Assembly: GCA_963793025.1 (NCBI GenBank)
Contig: CAWBYL010000006.1
Span: 1,302,001 to 1,366,000 of the forward strand
Direction of reading: 5' to 3'
Length of the DNA: 64,000 nt
Source of the DNA: CAWBYL01 sp963793025
Lineage (GTDB): Bacteria > Actinomycetota > Acidimicrobiia > Acidimicrobiales > Acidimicrobilacustridaceae
The notes beneath the pieces are model-generated. The model saw only the letters and a program-made list of their open reading frames with translations, had not been told where the DNA came from and ran no database searches. The translations under genes were made by a program, and so were the position numbers. Shown piece after piece: positions 32,059 through 41,385 of the stretch (the first letter of the stretch is position 1; every line of letters starts with the position of its first letter).

Positions 32059-33030
32059 GTGCCCCAGGAACGCCGATCTGTCGCCGGTCGCCCCGCCGCG
32101 CCCGGTCGTCGGCATCGGGGCCTGCTCGTCCTCGTCGGTCTGGTCATGGTCCTCGGGTTGGTCCCGGTGGCCGTCGGCGTCGCCGATCCGGCGCCGGCGG
32201 CGGCCGCCGACTCCTGCTCGGGACCGCTCGTGGCGGGACAGCGCCGCGTCGTGGTGGTGGTCGATTCCGGCGCCGGGAGCCCGGCGGCGACCTGCCTCGT
32301 GGTGTCCTCGGGCACCACCGGAGCCCAGGTCCTGGCCCAACGGGCCACCCTGCTCGGTCGGCCCACCCCTCGCTACGACGGCAGCGGCCTGTTGTGCGCC
32401 ATCGACGGTCATCCCGCCACCGGCTGCGGTGACCGCACGACGAGCGGCTACCGCTACTGGGCCTACTTCAGCGGGGCCTCGGGTTCCTGGCTGTACGGCA
32501 ACTACAACCCGTTCATCAGGCGTGTGGCCGACGGCGACATCGAGGGCTGGCACTTCATCGACGGCGGGGGAAACGGCTCCGACGACCCACCCCGCCTCGC
32601 GCCCAGCCGCTCGCTCTTCCCGGCGCTCACCCCGGGCACCACCGTCGCTCCGGCGACGGCCCCGAACGTCCCCTCCGGGGGCGGCTCCGGCACCGGCGGC
32701 GGAGCAACGGCGGGCCCCTCGGGCGGCGGCTCCGTGCCCGGCGGTGCGGTCGGGGTGGCTCCGGTTCCCCAACTCCCCTCGAGCCTGCCCGCGGATCCCT
32801 CGACCGGGGCCCCGGACGCCGGCGACCCGCTGACCGACCCCACCACGGTCGTGCCCGACAGCGTGTCGACCGGTGACCTCGCCCCGTCGTCGGATCGCGA
32901 GGAGTTGGCGGTAGCGCCGGCGAGCTCCTCGGGGTCCGACAACGGCCGGTGGCTGGGTGTGGCCCTCGCCGTCGTGCTCGGGGCCGCCCTCGCCGTCGGT
33001 GGGCTCCTCCGGGGACGGGCACGGACGTGA
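32059..33030 (+). CDS. Secreted DUF4430-like protein of the B12 uptake operon
   Basis: This 323-residue protein has an N-terminal signal or anchor (about 24-48). A domain of about 110 residues follows with RVVVVVDSGAG, TTGAQVLAQRA and YWAYFSGASGSWLYG, the pattern of DUF4430/transcobalamin-like domains. Then come a Gly/Pro-rich linker and a C-terminal helix near 300-320. The human cobalamin carriers share this fold, so extracellular capture of cobalamin or its intermediates is a reasonable inference. The riboswitch directly upstream supports it. GTGA overlap with the EcfT gene. Confidence 0.75.
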   Translation: MPQERRSVAGRPAAPGRRHRGLLVLVGLVMVLGLVPVAVGVADPAPAAAADSCSGPLVAGQRRVVVVVDSGAGSPAATCLVVSSGTTGAQVLAQRATLLGRPTPRYDGSGLLCAIDGHPATGCGDRTTSGYRYWAYFSGASGSWLYGNYNPFIRRVADGDIEGWHFIDGGGNGSDDPPRLAPSRSLFPALTPGTTVAPATAPNVPSGGGSGTGGGATAGPSGGGSVPGGAVGVAPVPQLPSSLPADPSTGAPDAGDPLTDPTTVVPDSVSTGDLAPSSDREELAVAPASSSGSDNGRWLGVALAVVLGAALAVGGLLRGRART

Positions 33031-34166
33031 GCACGGACGCGAGCAGAAGGGCCACCCGCCCCCGTCGGCTGCTGCACCCGGGGGCGTGGTGGGCCTGGGC
33101 GGCGGGGTGCTCGGCGGCGGCCCTGCGCACCACCAACCCGCTGCTGCTCGGCCTCCTGCTGGCGGCGGTGGCCTTCGTGGTGGCGTCCCGCCGCAGCGAC
33201 GCGCCCTGGGCCCGCTCGTTCGCCAGCTTCCTTCGCCTCGGCGCGGTGGTGATCGCCGTGCGGATGGTGTTCCAGATCCTCTTCGGGAACCGGATCCCGG
33301 GCACCACGTTGTTCACCCTGCCCTCGGTGGCCCTGCCCGACTGGGCCGCCGGGGTGAGCCTCGGCGGACCGGTCACCGCCGAAGCCCTCGTCGGTGCCTT
33401 CTACCAGGGACTCCGCCTGGCCGTGGTCATCGCCTGCTTCGGTGCGGCCAGCTCGTTGTGCAGCCCCTACCGCCTCCTGCGGGCCATGCCGTCGGCCCTC
33501 TACGAGGCGGGGGTGGCGGTCACGGTGGCCCTCACCTTCGCCCCGCAGGCGGTGGTGGCGGCGCGCCAGGTGAGGGAGGCCCGACGCCTCCGCGGACGGG
33601 CCGACCGCGGTCCGGCGGCGTGGCGGGGATCGGCCCTCCCGGTGCTCGAGGGCGCGCTGGAGCGAGCCGTCGCCCTGGCCGCCTCGATGGACGCCCGGGG
33701 CTACGGCCGCCACGGCGCCACCCCGGTTCGCATCCGTCGCCTGGCCGCCGGGCTCACCCTTGCCGGTCTCGGCCTCGCCGCGGTCGGCAGCTACGCCCTC
33801 CTCGACCCGAGCGCCCCTGCCGCGCTGCGGGTGCCGGTCCTGGTGCTGGCCGCCGCCGCGCTGGTCGGCGCTCTGTTGGTGTCGGGCCGCGGCCAGCGCC
33901 GGACCCGCTACCGGCCCGACCCGTGGGCCCTCCCCGAGTGGGGCGTGTCGCTGGCCGGTCTGGGCGCGTTGGCGGGGATGGTGGTGGCCGGCGCCGCTGG
34001 TACCGGCCTCGATCCGTCGGTGTATCCCCTCGAGGTGCCGACCCTCCCCTGGCCGGCGCTGGTCGGGGTCCTCATCGCCGCGCTCCCCGCCTGGATCGCC
34101 CCGGAGCCACCGCTGCTCGCCTCGGTCGAGGGCCCCGCGCCCGTAGCGCTGGACGTGGCCGCGTGA
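33027..34166 (+). CDS. ECF transporter transmembrane component EcfT
   Basis: This 379-residue membrane protein has about seven to eight helices. EcfT marks are the coupling-helix motifs REARRLRGRAD and ASMDARGYGR, which contact the two ATPase domains. The N-terminal half has the usual EcfT helices. The C-terminal third carries four extra helices not typical of the family. It should couple ATP hydrolysis to the S component for cobalamin uptake. It overlaps the ATPase gene by 4 nt. Confidence 0.88.
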   Translation: MSTDASRRATRPRRLLHPGAWWAWAAGCSAAALRTTNPLLLGLLLAAVAFVVASRRSDAPWARSFASFLRLGAVVIAVRMVFQILFGNRIPGTTLFTLPSVALPDWAAGVSLGGPVTAEALVGAFYQGLRLAVVIACFGAASSLCSPYRLLRAMPSALYEAGVAVTVALTFAPQAVVAARQVREARRLRGRADRGPAAWRGSALPVLEGALERAVALAASMDARGYGRHGATPVRIRRLAAGLTLAGLGLAAVGSYALLDPSAPAALRVPVLVLAAAALVGALLVSGRGQRRTRYRPDPWALPEWGVSLAGLGALAGMVVAGAAGTGLDPSVYPLEVPTLPWPALVGVLIAALPAWIAPEPPLLASVEGPAPVALDVAA

Positions 34167-35821
34167 TCCGCTTCGAGCACGTGTCGTTCACGTATCCGGA
34201 GGCGACCGGGCCCACGCTGGTGGACGTCGACTTCGTGGTTCCCGAGGGTGAGCTGTGCCTGGTCGTGGGCCGCACCGGTTCGGGCAAGTCGACCTTGCTG
34301 CGGGCGGTGAACGGGCTGGTGCCCCGCTTCTCGGGCGGCCTGCTCACCGGTCGGGTCCTGGTCGACGGGCGCAGCACCGAGGACACCCCGCCGCGCGAGC
34401 TGGCCGACGCCGTCGGTCTGGTCGGTCAGGACCCGGCGGCCGGGTTCGTGACCGACATCGTCGAGGACGAGCTCGCCTACGTGATGGAGAACCTGGGGCT
34501 GGCCCCCGAGGTGATGCGCCGGAGGGTCGAGGACACCCTCGACCTGCTCGGGCTGCACGAGCTGCGCAACCGTCCCCTCGCCACCCTGTCGGGCGGCCAA
34601 CAACAGCGGGTGGCCATCGGCTCGGTGCTGACGGCCGGGCCCCGCATCCTGGTGCTGGACGAGCCCACCTCGGCGCTCGATCCGGCCGCCGCCGAGGAGG
34701 TGCTGGCTGCGCTCACCCGGTTGGTGCACGACCTCGGGATCACCGTCCTGATCGCCGAGCACCGCCTCGAACGGGTCGTGCAGTACGCCGACCGGGTCGT
34801 CGTCGTCTCCGGCGCCGACGGCGCCGTGCGCAGCGGCTCACCGGCCGAGATCCTCGCCGCCTCGCCCGTCGCCCCGCCGGTGGTCGAGCTGGGCCGCCTC
34901 GCCGGCTGGTCGCCCCTCCCGCTGTCGGTTCGCGATGCCCGCCGCTCCGCCGGCCCCCTCCGCTCCGCCCTGGCCGACCTGACCCCGCAGACCCCCGACG
35001 TCTCCGTCCCGAGAACGAACGGGCTGGGTCCGCTGGCGACGGCCCGGGACCTCCACGCCGGGTACGGGTCCGTTCCGGCCCTGCAGGGCGTCGACCTCGA
35101 GGTGCACCCCGGCGAGATCGTCGCCCTCATGGGTCGCAACGGCGCGGGCAAGTCCACGCTGCTGGCCCACCTCGTCGGTCTGCGGGCACCGGCGCGCGGT
35201 GAGGTCCGGGTCAGAGGGGCCGAGCCCCACCGCCTCACCGCCCGTGAGGTCGTCCGGGTGGCCGGACTGGTGCCCCAGGACGCCGCCGTGCTCCTCTACC
35301 ACGACACCGTGGCCGCTGAATGCGCCGCCGGCGACCGCGACGCCGCCCTGGCGCCGGGCACCACCCGAGCCGTGCTCGACCGCCTCGTGCCCGACGTCGA
35401 TGCCACCGCCCATCCCCGTGATCTCTCGGAGGGCCAGCGCCTGAGCCTGGCCCTGGCCATCGTGTTGGCCGCCGAACCGCCGCTCGTCCTGCTCGACGAG
35501 CCCACCCGTGGTCTCGACTACGCGGCCAAGGGCCGCCTGGTCGACATCCTCCGCCTCCTGGCCGCCGAGGGGCGGGCGGTGGTCCTCGCCACCCACGACG
35601 TCGAAGTGGTGGCCGCCGTCGCCGACCGGGCGGTGGTGCTGGCCGAAGGCGAGGTGGTCGCTGACGGCCCGGCCCGTGACGTGGTCGTGCACTCACCGGT
35701 GTTCGCGCCCCAGGTCGCCAAGATCCTGGCGCCGGCGCCGTGGCTCACGGTGGCGGAGGTGGCGGCTGCCCTCCACCGCGACGCCGGCGGCGAGCCGGCC
35801 GGACGAGGGGCGAGCGCATGA
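34163..35821 (+). CDS. ECF transporter fused double ATPase EcfAA'
   Basis: This 552-residue protein has two ABC domains. The first has Walker A GRTGSGKST, signature LSGGQQQR and Walker B LDEPTSALD. The second has GRNGAGKST, a degenerate signature LSEGQRLSLA and LDEPTRGLD. H-loop His residues are seen as AEHRLE and ATHDVE. A linker near residues 235-290 joins them. Single-chain double ATPases are common in actinobacterial ECF systems. It energises uptake with EcfT and the S component; the altered second signature may make the two sites unequal. Confidence 0.9.
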   Translation: MIRFEHVSFTYPEATGPTLVDVDFVVPEGELCLVVGRTGSGKSTLLRAVNGLVPRFSGGLLTGRVLVDGRSTEDTPPRELADAVGLVGQDPAAGFVTDIVEDELAYVMENLGLAPEVMRRRVEDTLDLLGLHELRNRPLATLSGGQQQRVAIGSVLTAGPRILVLDEPTSALDPAAAEEVLAALTRLVHDLGITVLIAEHRLERVVQYADRVVVVSGADGAVRSGSPAEILAASPVAPPVVELGRLAGWSPLPLSVRDARRSAGPLRSALADLTPQTPDVSVPRTNGLGPLATARDLHAGYGSVPALQGVDLEVHPGEIVALMGRNGAGKSTLLAHLVGLRAPARGEVRVRGAEPHRLTAREVVRVAGLVPQDAAVLLYHDTVAAECAAGDRDAALAPGTTRAVLDRLVPDVDATAHPRDLSEGQRLSLALAIVLAAEPPLVLLDEPTRGLDYAAKGRLVDILRLLAAEGRAVVLATHDVEVVAAVADRAVVLAEGEVVADGPARDVVVHSPVFAPQVAKILAPAPWLTVAEVAAALHRDAGGEPAGRGASA

Positions 35822-36918
35822 CCACCCTCGAACCCACCGGGCCCTCGGACCCGGGTCCCGGTCAGCCCTCCCGGCCGCCGTCGCCGGTTCCCTCGGCGCG
35901 GGCCCCGTCGGGTCGGCGCGGTCCGGCCGCGGTGGCCCTGCGCCCCCGTGCCTGGTTCCTGCTGGCGGCGGCGAGCGCGCTCGGGGTGGTCGCCTTCGGC
36001 TGGCCGCTGCTCACCTCGGGCTCGGGCTCGGTCGACCTGGCCCACTCGGCCGACGCTCCCTGGATCTTCGTCCTGCTCGTTCCGCTCCTTCTGGGCGTGA
36101 TCCTGGCCGAGCTGGCCGAGGGGTCCCTCGACGCCAAGGCGGTGGCTCTCCTCGGCGTGCTGGCCGCCTGCGGGGCCGCCCTACGCCTCCCCAGCGGCGG
36201 CGTGGCGGGGTTCGAGCCGGTGTTCTTCCTCCTGGTCCCGGCCGGTCGGGTGCTCGGGCGGGGCTTCGGCTTCGTGCTCGGCGCCCTGACGCTGTTCGTC
36301 TCGGCGCTGATCACCGGTGGCGTGGGGCCCTGGCTCCCGTTCCAGATGTTCGCGGCCGCCTGGATCGGGTTCTTCGCCGGATGTCTGCCCGAGCTGCGGG
36401 GCCGGGCCGAGATCATCCTGCTCGCCGCCTACGCCGCCGTGGCCTCGCTGGCCTACGGGCTGGTCATGAACCTGTGGTTCTGGCCCTTCGTCACCGACGG
36501 CTCCACCGGGCTGTCCTACGAGGCCGGTGCCGGCCTGGCCACGAACCTTCGCCACTTCTGGGCCTTCAACCTGGCCACGTCGCTCGGTTTCGACCTGCCC
36601 CGTGCCGTGTTCACCGCGCTGTTCGTCCTGCTCGCCGGCCGCCCCGTGCTGGCCGCCCTGCGCCGGGTGTCGCGCCGGGCCGCCTTCGGGGCGGTGGGCG
36701 AGTTCGTGCCGGTGGCCCCGCACCGCCCGGGACCACCGCGGGACCGCGACGGCGAACTGACCACCGGGGCGTGTGCCACGGTGGGGACATGGCCACCGTG
36801 TTCGTCAGCCGTCCTCTGCCCGCTCCCGGGATCGCCGCCCTCGAGGCGGCCGGGCTCCAGGTGCGGGTCAACCCCGGTGACCGCCCCCTCGACCGGGCCG
36901 GTCTGCTCGAGGGCGTGA
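35818..36918 (+). CDS. ECF transporter substrate-binding (S) component, likely cobalamin
   Basis: The open frame gives 366 residues: a Pro-rich N-terminus, then about seven helices with GVAGFEPVFFLLVPAGRVLG and GGVGPWLPFQMFAAAWIGFFAG, as in CbrT-type S components. Operon position after a cobalamin riboswitch and EcfT/EcfAA' points to cobalamin. The last 43 codons overlap the next gene in another frame and read like out-of-frame sequence. A TGA in frame at 36758 would end the protein near residue 313 if one base were shifted. The true C-terminus is uncertain. Confidence 0.82.
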   Translation: MTTLEPTGPSDPGPGQPSRPPSPVPSARAPSGRRGPAAVALRPRAWFLLAAASALGVVAFGWPLLTSGSGSVDLAHSADAPWIFVLLVPLLLGVILAELAEGSLDAKAVALLGVLAACGAALRLPSGGVAGFEPVFFLLVPAGRVLGRGFGFVLGALTLFVSALITGGVGPWLPFQMFAAAWIGFFAGCLPELRGRAEIILLAAYAAVASLAYGLVMNLWFWPFVTDGSTGLSYEAGAGLATNLRHFWAFNLATSLGFDLPRAVFTALFVLLAGRPVLAALRRVSRRAAFGAVGEFVPVAPHRPGPPRDRDGELTTGACATVGTWPPCSSAVLCPLPGSPPSRRPGSRCGSTPVTAPSTGPVCSRA

Positions 36919-37769
36919 GCACCGCCGACGCCCTCCTCGCCATGCTCAGCGACAAGGTCGATGCCGAGCTGCTCGATGCCGCGCCGACCCTCAAGGTCGT
37001 GGCCAACTACGCCGTCGGGTTCGACAACATCGACGTGGCCGAGGCGCGCCGGCGGGGCGTCGAGGTCACGACCACACCCGACGTGCTCACCGACGCCACC
37101 GCGGACCTGGCCTGGGCCCTCATGCTGGCGGCGGCGCGCCGGATCGGGTCCGGTGACCGCCTGGTGAGGGCCGGCGAGTGGACCGGTTGGGCACCGGGCC
37201 AGCTGCTGGGCCAGCCGATCGCGGGCCGCACCCTCGGAATCGTCGGCATGGGGGCCATCGGCCAGGGGGTGGCCCGGCGGGCACGGGGATTCTCGATGCC
37301 GGTCCTCTACAACAACCGGCGTCGGTTGCCCGAGACGGTGGAGGCCGACGTCGGGGCCCGGTTCGTGTCGCTCGAGGAGCTCCTCGACGAGTCCGACGTC
37401 GTGTCGCTGCACGCGCCCCTCAACGAGGAGAGCCGCCACCTGATCGATGCCGCCGCGCTGGCCCGCATGAAGTCGACGGCGGTCCTGGTCAACACCGGCC
37501 GGGGGCCCCTGGTCGACGAAGCGGCCCTCGTCACCGCCCTCCGTGACGGTGAGATCGCCGCCGCCGGCCTCGACGTGTTCGAGGCCGAGCCGCGCCTGGC
37601 GGCGGGACTGGCCGACCTCGACCAGGTCGTGCTCGCTCCCCACCTCGGGTCGGGTACCACGGCAGCTCGCGCCGCCATGGTGGAGCTGTGCCGGGACAAC
37701 ATCGTGGCCGTGCTGGGCGGGCGTCAGGCCCTCACACCGGCGCCGGGTCCCCCGCTCGCTGGACGGTGA
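36789..37769 (+). CDS. D-isomer-specific 2-hydroxyacid dehydrogenase (glyoxylate-reductase-like)
   Basis: This 326-residue enzyme has the NAD(P)-binding motif GIVGMGAIG and catalytic Arg in NTGRGPL, Glu in DVFEAEP and His in APHLGSGT. It would reduce a 2-ketoacid such as glyoxylate or hydroxypyruvate; the exact substrate is uncertain. Its start lies inside the S-component frame by 130 nt. Its end overlaps the cyclopropane synthase gene tail-to-tail by 38 nt. There is no clear functional tie to B12 uptake. Confidence 0.87.
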   Translation: MATVFVSRPLPAPGIAALEAAGLQVRVNPGDRPLDRAGLLEGVSTADALLAMLSDKVDAELLDAAPTLKVVANYAVGFDNIDVAEARRRGVEVTTTPDVLTDATADLAWALMLAAARRIGSGDRLVRAGEWTGWAPGQLLGQPIAGRTLGIVGMGAIGQGVARRARGFSMPVLYNNRRRLPETVEADVGARFVSLEELLDESDVVSLHAPLNEESRHLIDAAALARMKSTAVLVNTGRGPLVDEAALVTALRDGEIAAAGLDVFEAEPRLAAGLADLDQVVLAPHLGSGTTAARAAMVELCRDNIVAVLGGRQALTPAPGPPLAGR

Positions 37770-39036
37770 GCGGGGCGTCGGCCCGGGCGACGGGCCGGGT
37801 GCTCGGCGGGCGCCAGGCCGGCTTGGCCAGGGCCATCTGCACGACGCTGATGGCCCGTTCGTCGAAGGCGGCCTCGCAGTAGCAGAGGTAGAAGTCCCAC
37901 ATCCGCACGAACCGCTCGTCGAGGTGCAGGGCGGCCACCGCCGCCGGGTCGGCGTGCAGGTTGCCCCGCCAGCGACGAAGGGTCTCGCCGTAGTGGAGGC
38001 CGTAGTCGTCGAGCGCGGTGACCGACAGGTCGGTGACATGGGCGACCGAGCGGGAGATGGCGTCGACCGACGGCAGGCAGCCACCGGGGAAGATGTAGGA
38101 CTTGATGAAGTCCTGGGTGGACTTGGCCCGCTCGTAGCGCTGGGGCTCGATGACGATGGCCTGCAGACCCATGAGGCCGTCGGGCTCGAGGAGCCGGGCG
38201 CACTGGGCGAAGAAGGTGTCGTGCTCGCGCCAGTCGACCGCCTCGATCATCTCGACCGAGGCGAGCTTGTCGTAGCGACCGGTGAGGTCGCGGTAGTCGT
38301 CGTTGCGCACGGTCACCCGGTCGGCCAGTCCGGCCCGGGCCACGCGCTCGGTGGCGTACTGGAACTGCTCGGTCGAGATGGTGGTGGTGGTCACCGCCAC
38401 TCCGTAGTTGCGGGCGGCGTGCACGGCGAAGCCACCCCACCCGGTCCCGATCTCGACCACCCGCTCACCGGGCCGCAGGTGCAGGAGACGACAGAGCCGG
38501 TCGAGCTTCTCGATCGACGCCTCTTCGAGGGGCGCGTCCCAGGTCGGGAAGACGGCCGACGAGTACATCATCGTGGGGTCGAGGAACAGCTCGAAGAAGT
38601 CGTTCCCGAGGTCGTAGTGGGCCCGGATGTTCTGGCGGTCCCGGTTCTTGTCCTGGGACCGCAGGCGGCGCAGCCGGTCGGTGACCGGGGCGGTGACCCG
38701 GGTGATCGAGGACCGGTGGCGATCGGTGCGGCGGGTGGCCCGGCTCAGGATGCGCAGGGCGGTGGGCAGGTCGTCGGCGTCCCACCAGCCGTTGAGGTAC
38801 CCCTCGCCGAGACCGGTGCTGCCCCGACCGAGCACCGTGGGCCACGCCCGCGGGTCGTGGACGGTGAGGGTGGCACGCAGGGCCTCCCGACCCAGCTCGT
38901 CGGTCCCGGCGTGGCCGAAGGTGTGGCGACGCCCGCCCTCGACGATCTCGAGGCGGTCCCGGACGTAGCGGCGACAGAGGGTGAGCACGACGGCACGGGC
39001 GATGTCGTCTCCGGTGCGTTCGAGGCCGAGAGCCAT
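37732..39036 (-). CDS. Cyclopropane-fatty-acyl-phospholipid synthase family methyltransferase
   Basis: This 434-residue enzyme has an N-terminal lipid-binding domain and a SAM methyltransferase core: VVEIGTGWGGFAVHAA, YDKLASVEMIEAVD and FIKSYIFPGGCLPS. NIRAHYDLGNDFFELFLD is typical of CFA synthases. It methylenates or methylates unsaturated acyl chains of membrane phospholipids. It is the third gene of a minus-strand operon after an FAD oxidoreductase and DUF1365, 6 nt from the latter. That trio is known in light- or stress-controlled lipid clusters. Confidence 0.9.
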   Translation of the reverse strand: MALGLERTGDDIARAVVLTLCRRYVRDRLEIVEGGRRHTFGHAGTDELGREALRATLTVHDPRAWPTVLGRGSTGLGEGYLNGWWDADDLPTALRILSRATRRTDRHRSSITRVTAPVTDRLRRLRSQDKNRDRQNIRAHYDLGNDFFELFLDPTMMYSSAVFPTWDAPLEEASIEKLDRLCRLLHLRPGERVVEIGTGWGGFAVHAARNYGVAVTTTTISTEQFQYATERVARAGLADRVTVRNDDYRDLTGRYDKLASVEMIEAVDWREHDTFFAQCARLLEPDGLMGLQAIVIEPQRYERAKSTQDFIKSYIFPGGCLPSVDAISRSVAHVTDLSVTALDDYGLHYGETLRRWRGNLHADPAAVAALHLDERFVRMWDFYLCYCEAAFDERAISVVQMALAKPAWRPPSTRPVARADAPLTVQRAGDPAPV

Positions 39037-39042
39037 GGCTGA

Positions 39043-40056
39043 TCACTCCACCGTGATGAGGGTTCGAGGTGCGGCGGGGAAGAGGTCCCGGTCGCCGAGG
39101 GGATCGGGCCGCTCCGTGCACGAATTGTGCGCCGGTGCCGTGTCGCCCGGGCGGAACTCGCCGTCGGCCTGGTCGATGTGGCGTTCCTGATCGGTGTCGG
39201 GTTCGCGGTCGGAGCGGACGGGGTGGCGTACGAACGGTACGCGTTTGGCGGCCAGCGCGAGGGCGTGAGCGTGGATGCCGAGCCACACCCGACGGGTCAA
39301 CAGCGGGTGGACCACCAGCATCCGGGCCAGGGTGACGAGGTCCAGGGCGTGGCGGCGCAGGGCCAGGTCGGCCACGAAGACCCGGCGGGGTCCCGATGCT
39401 TCGTCGACGAAGGTCTCCAGCCGGAGCCACAGGCGTTCGCCGGGCGGTGTGCAGCTCAGGTGGTAGGTCTGATCCAGGGCCATGAACGGGGACACGTGGA
39501 GGGCCTTGGGCATCTCGGCGCGAAGACGTCCGTGGTCGTCGATCCGGCCCACCGCCACCGCCTCGGTGGGCGTCGTGCCGGGCGGCGTGGCCACGGCGCC
39601 GGGTCGGGCGTCGATCACGTAGCAGTGGCGCTCCTGCCACGGTGTGTTGGTGACCTCGAGCACCACCGCTTCCAGCCGAGGTCCCGTGGCGTCCCCGTGG
39701 GGAGCGAGGCAGTAGTGCACGGTGATGGGGTTGAAGACGTAGCCGGTGGTGCGCACCTGGGTGAGCGTCCGCACCGGACCCTCCGGTCGCACGCCGGTTC
39801 GTGTCTCGACGAGGTCCTTGACCGCCTCGCCGAGCGGTCGGTCGGCGTCCCCGTCGAGGTAGTCGGATCTCCGGTAGCGGGCGGGCCACCATCGCCGGTC
39901 GGGGTCGAGGGCTCCGCCGGGAGCGGTGGGACCATCGGGGCCGGCCATCTCATCGTGGTCGAGCAGCAGCAGGTAGAGCGGCATCCTCAACTCGTGGTTG
40001 GTCGGTTCCAGCCGTCGGTGGCGGGTCGCGCCCTCGTAGATCCCGCTGGCGGTCAC
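39043..40056 (-). CDS. DUF1365 family protein
   Basis: The GTG at 40056 (4-nt overlap with the upstream gene) gives 337 residues. Family marks are an early IYEGATRHRRL, VRTTGYVFNPITVHYC, the PKALHVSPFM segment and LDQTYHLS. The biochemical role of DUF1365 is not settled. It regularly sits between an FAD-dependent oxidoreductase and a cyclopropane synthase, as here, so a step in fatty-acyl modification is inferred. The C-terminal 45 residues are polar and low in conservation signals. Confidence 0.85.
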   Translation of the reverse strand: MTASGIYEGATRHRRLEPTNHELRMPLYLLLLDHDEMAGPDGPTAPGGALDPDRRWWPARYRRSDYLDGDADRPLGEAVKDLVETRTGVRPEGPVRTLTQVRTTGYVFNPITVHYCLAPHGDATGPRLEAVVLEVTNTPWQERHCYVIDARPGAVATPPGTTPTEAVAVGRIDDHGRLRAEMPKALHVSPFMALDQTYHLSCTPPGERLWLRLETFVDEASGPRRVFVADLALRRHALDLVTLARMLVVHPLLTRRVWLGIHAHALALAAKRVPFVRHPVRSDREPDTDQERHIDQADGEFRPGDTAPAHNSCTERPDPLGDRDLFPAAPRTLITVE

Positions 40057-41342
40057 AGGTCCGCCCCGAAGTGTCGACAGACGTCGAGAGCGGAGCGCAC
40101 GCCGTCCTCGTGGAAGCCGTAGCCCCAGTAGGCGCCGGCGAAGAAGGTCCCGCGGTCGCCCTGGATCTCGGGCCGCCGCCGCTGGGCGGCCATGGCCTCG
40201 CCGTCGAACACGGGGTGGTCGTAGTCGAACTCGGCCAGAACGGTCGATCGGTCGATGTCGTCGGGTCGGTTGAGGGTGACCAGCAGGTCGTGGCGGGAGT
40301 CGATGGACTGCAGGGCGTTCATCCAGTAGGTGAGGGTGGCGTCGCGCTCGGAGCCCGCACCGAGGTGGTAGTTCCAGCTCGCTCGAGCCCGCTCGGTGCG
40401 GGGAAGCATCGAGGAGTCGGTGTGGAGGGTGGCCACGTTGGCCTGGTAGCGGATGGCCCCGAGGATGTCGCGCTCGGCGGGGGAGGGGTCGCCGAGCAGG
40501 TCGAGGCTCTGATCGGAGTGGCCGGCGAGGATGACGGCGTCGAACGTCTCGGGGCCCAGGTTCGACACCACCTCGACGGCACTGCCGAACGGGCGGTCGG
40601 CGTCCTGGACCCGAACGATCTTGGTGACCTCGGCTCCGGTACGGATGGGGTGGCGCAGACGGGACCGGAGAGCCTCGACGTAGCGCTGTGATCCGCCGGT
40701 GACGGTCCGCCACTGGGGCAGGCCGCGGACCTCGAGGAGGCCGTGGTTGTCCATGAAGCGGCAGTAGGCAGCGGCCGGGAAGCGCAGGAAGGTCTCGGGA
40801 TCAGCCGACCAGATGGACGCTCCCAGGGGCACCACGAACTCGTCGCGGAAGCGACGCGAGTACCCGCCGGCCTCGATCATCTCGTCGAGGGACGGTCCGA
40901 GGTCACCGTCGGGGGTCCAGTCGGCGACGAGTCGGCGGGCGGCCCGGTTGAACCGGAGGATGTCGACGAGCATCCGCGTGAAGGAGGGGCGCGCGATGTT
41001 GATCCGCTGGGCGTAGAGGGTGTTGAGGTTGGTGCCGCGGTACTCGAGGCCGGAGCGCTCGTCGCTCACCGAGAAGCTCATCTCGCTCGGCTGGGTGACC
41101 ACCTCGAGGCGGTCGAGGAGACGGACGAAGTTCGGGTAGTTCCGCTCGTTGTAGACGATGAAGCCGGTGTCGACGGCGTGGTGCTCGGTGGTGCCGTCCT
41201 CTCCCGGGAGCTCGACGTCGACCGTGTTGGTGTGCCCGCCCACGTAGGTGTTGGCCTCCAGCACGGTCACGTCGTGCATCGGGTCGAGCAGGTGGGCGCA
41301 CACGAGGCCCGAGATCCCGCTACCGACGACGGCGATCTTCAT
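40053..41342 (-). CDS. FAD-dependent oxidoreductase of the lipid-modification operon
   Basis: This 429-residue flavoprotein begins with the dinucleotide fold VVGSGISGLVCAHLL, followed by VLEANTYVGGHTNTV. VDTGFIVYNERNYPNF is typical of the amine-oxidase-like NAD(P)/FAD family that accompanies DUF1365. It ends with FFAGAYWGYGFHEDGVRSAL. It probably oxidises or desaturates an acyl chain or acts with the methyltransferase. It is the first gene of the operon; a low-GC promoter region lies just upstream. It resembles the oxidoreductases of furan- or cyclopropane-fatty-acid clusters. Confidence 0.87.
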   Translation of the reverse strand: MKIAVVGSGISGLVCAHLLDPMHDVTVLEANTYVGGHTNTVDVELPGEDGTTEHHAVDTGFIVYNERNYPNFVRLLDRLEVVTQPSEMSFSVSDERSGLEYRGTNLNTLYAQRINIARPSFTRMLVDILRFNRAARRLVADWTPDGDLGPSLDEMIEAGGYSRRFRDEFVVPLGASIWSADPETFLRFPAAAYCRFMDNHGLLEVRGLPQWRTVTGGSQRYVEALRSRLRHPIRTGAEVTKIVRVQDADRPFGSAVEVVSNLGPETFDAVILAGHSDQSLDLLGDPSPAERDILGAIRYQANVATLHTDSSMLPRTERARASWNYHLGAGSERDATLTYWMNALQSIDSRHDLLVTLNRPDDIDRSTVLAEFDYDHPVFDGEAMAAQRRRPEIQGDRGTFFAGAYWGYGFHEDGVRSALDVCRHFGADL

Positions 41343-41385
41343 CTGGCTTCTCCGATCCTGATCGACTCTCCGGGGTGAGAAGCCG

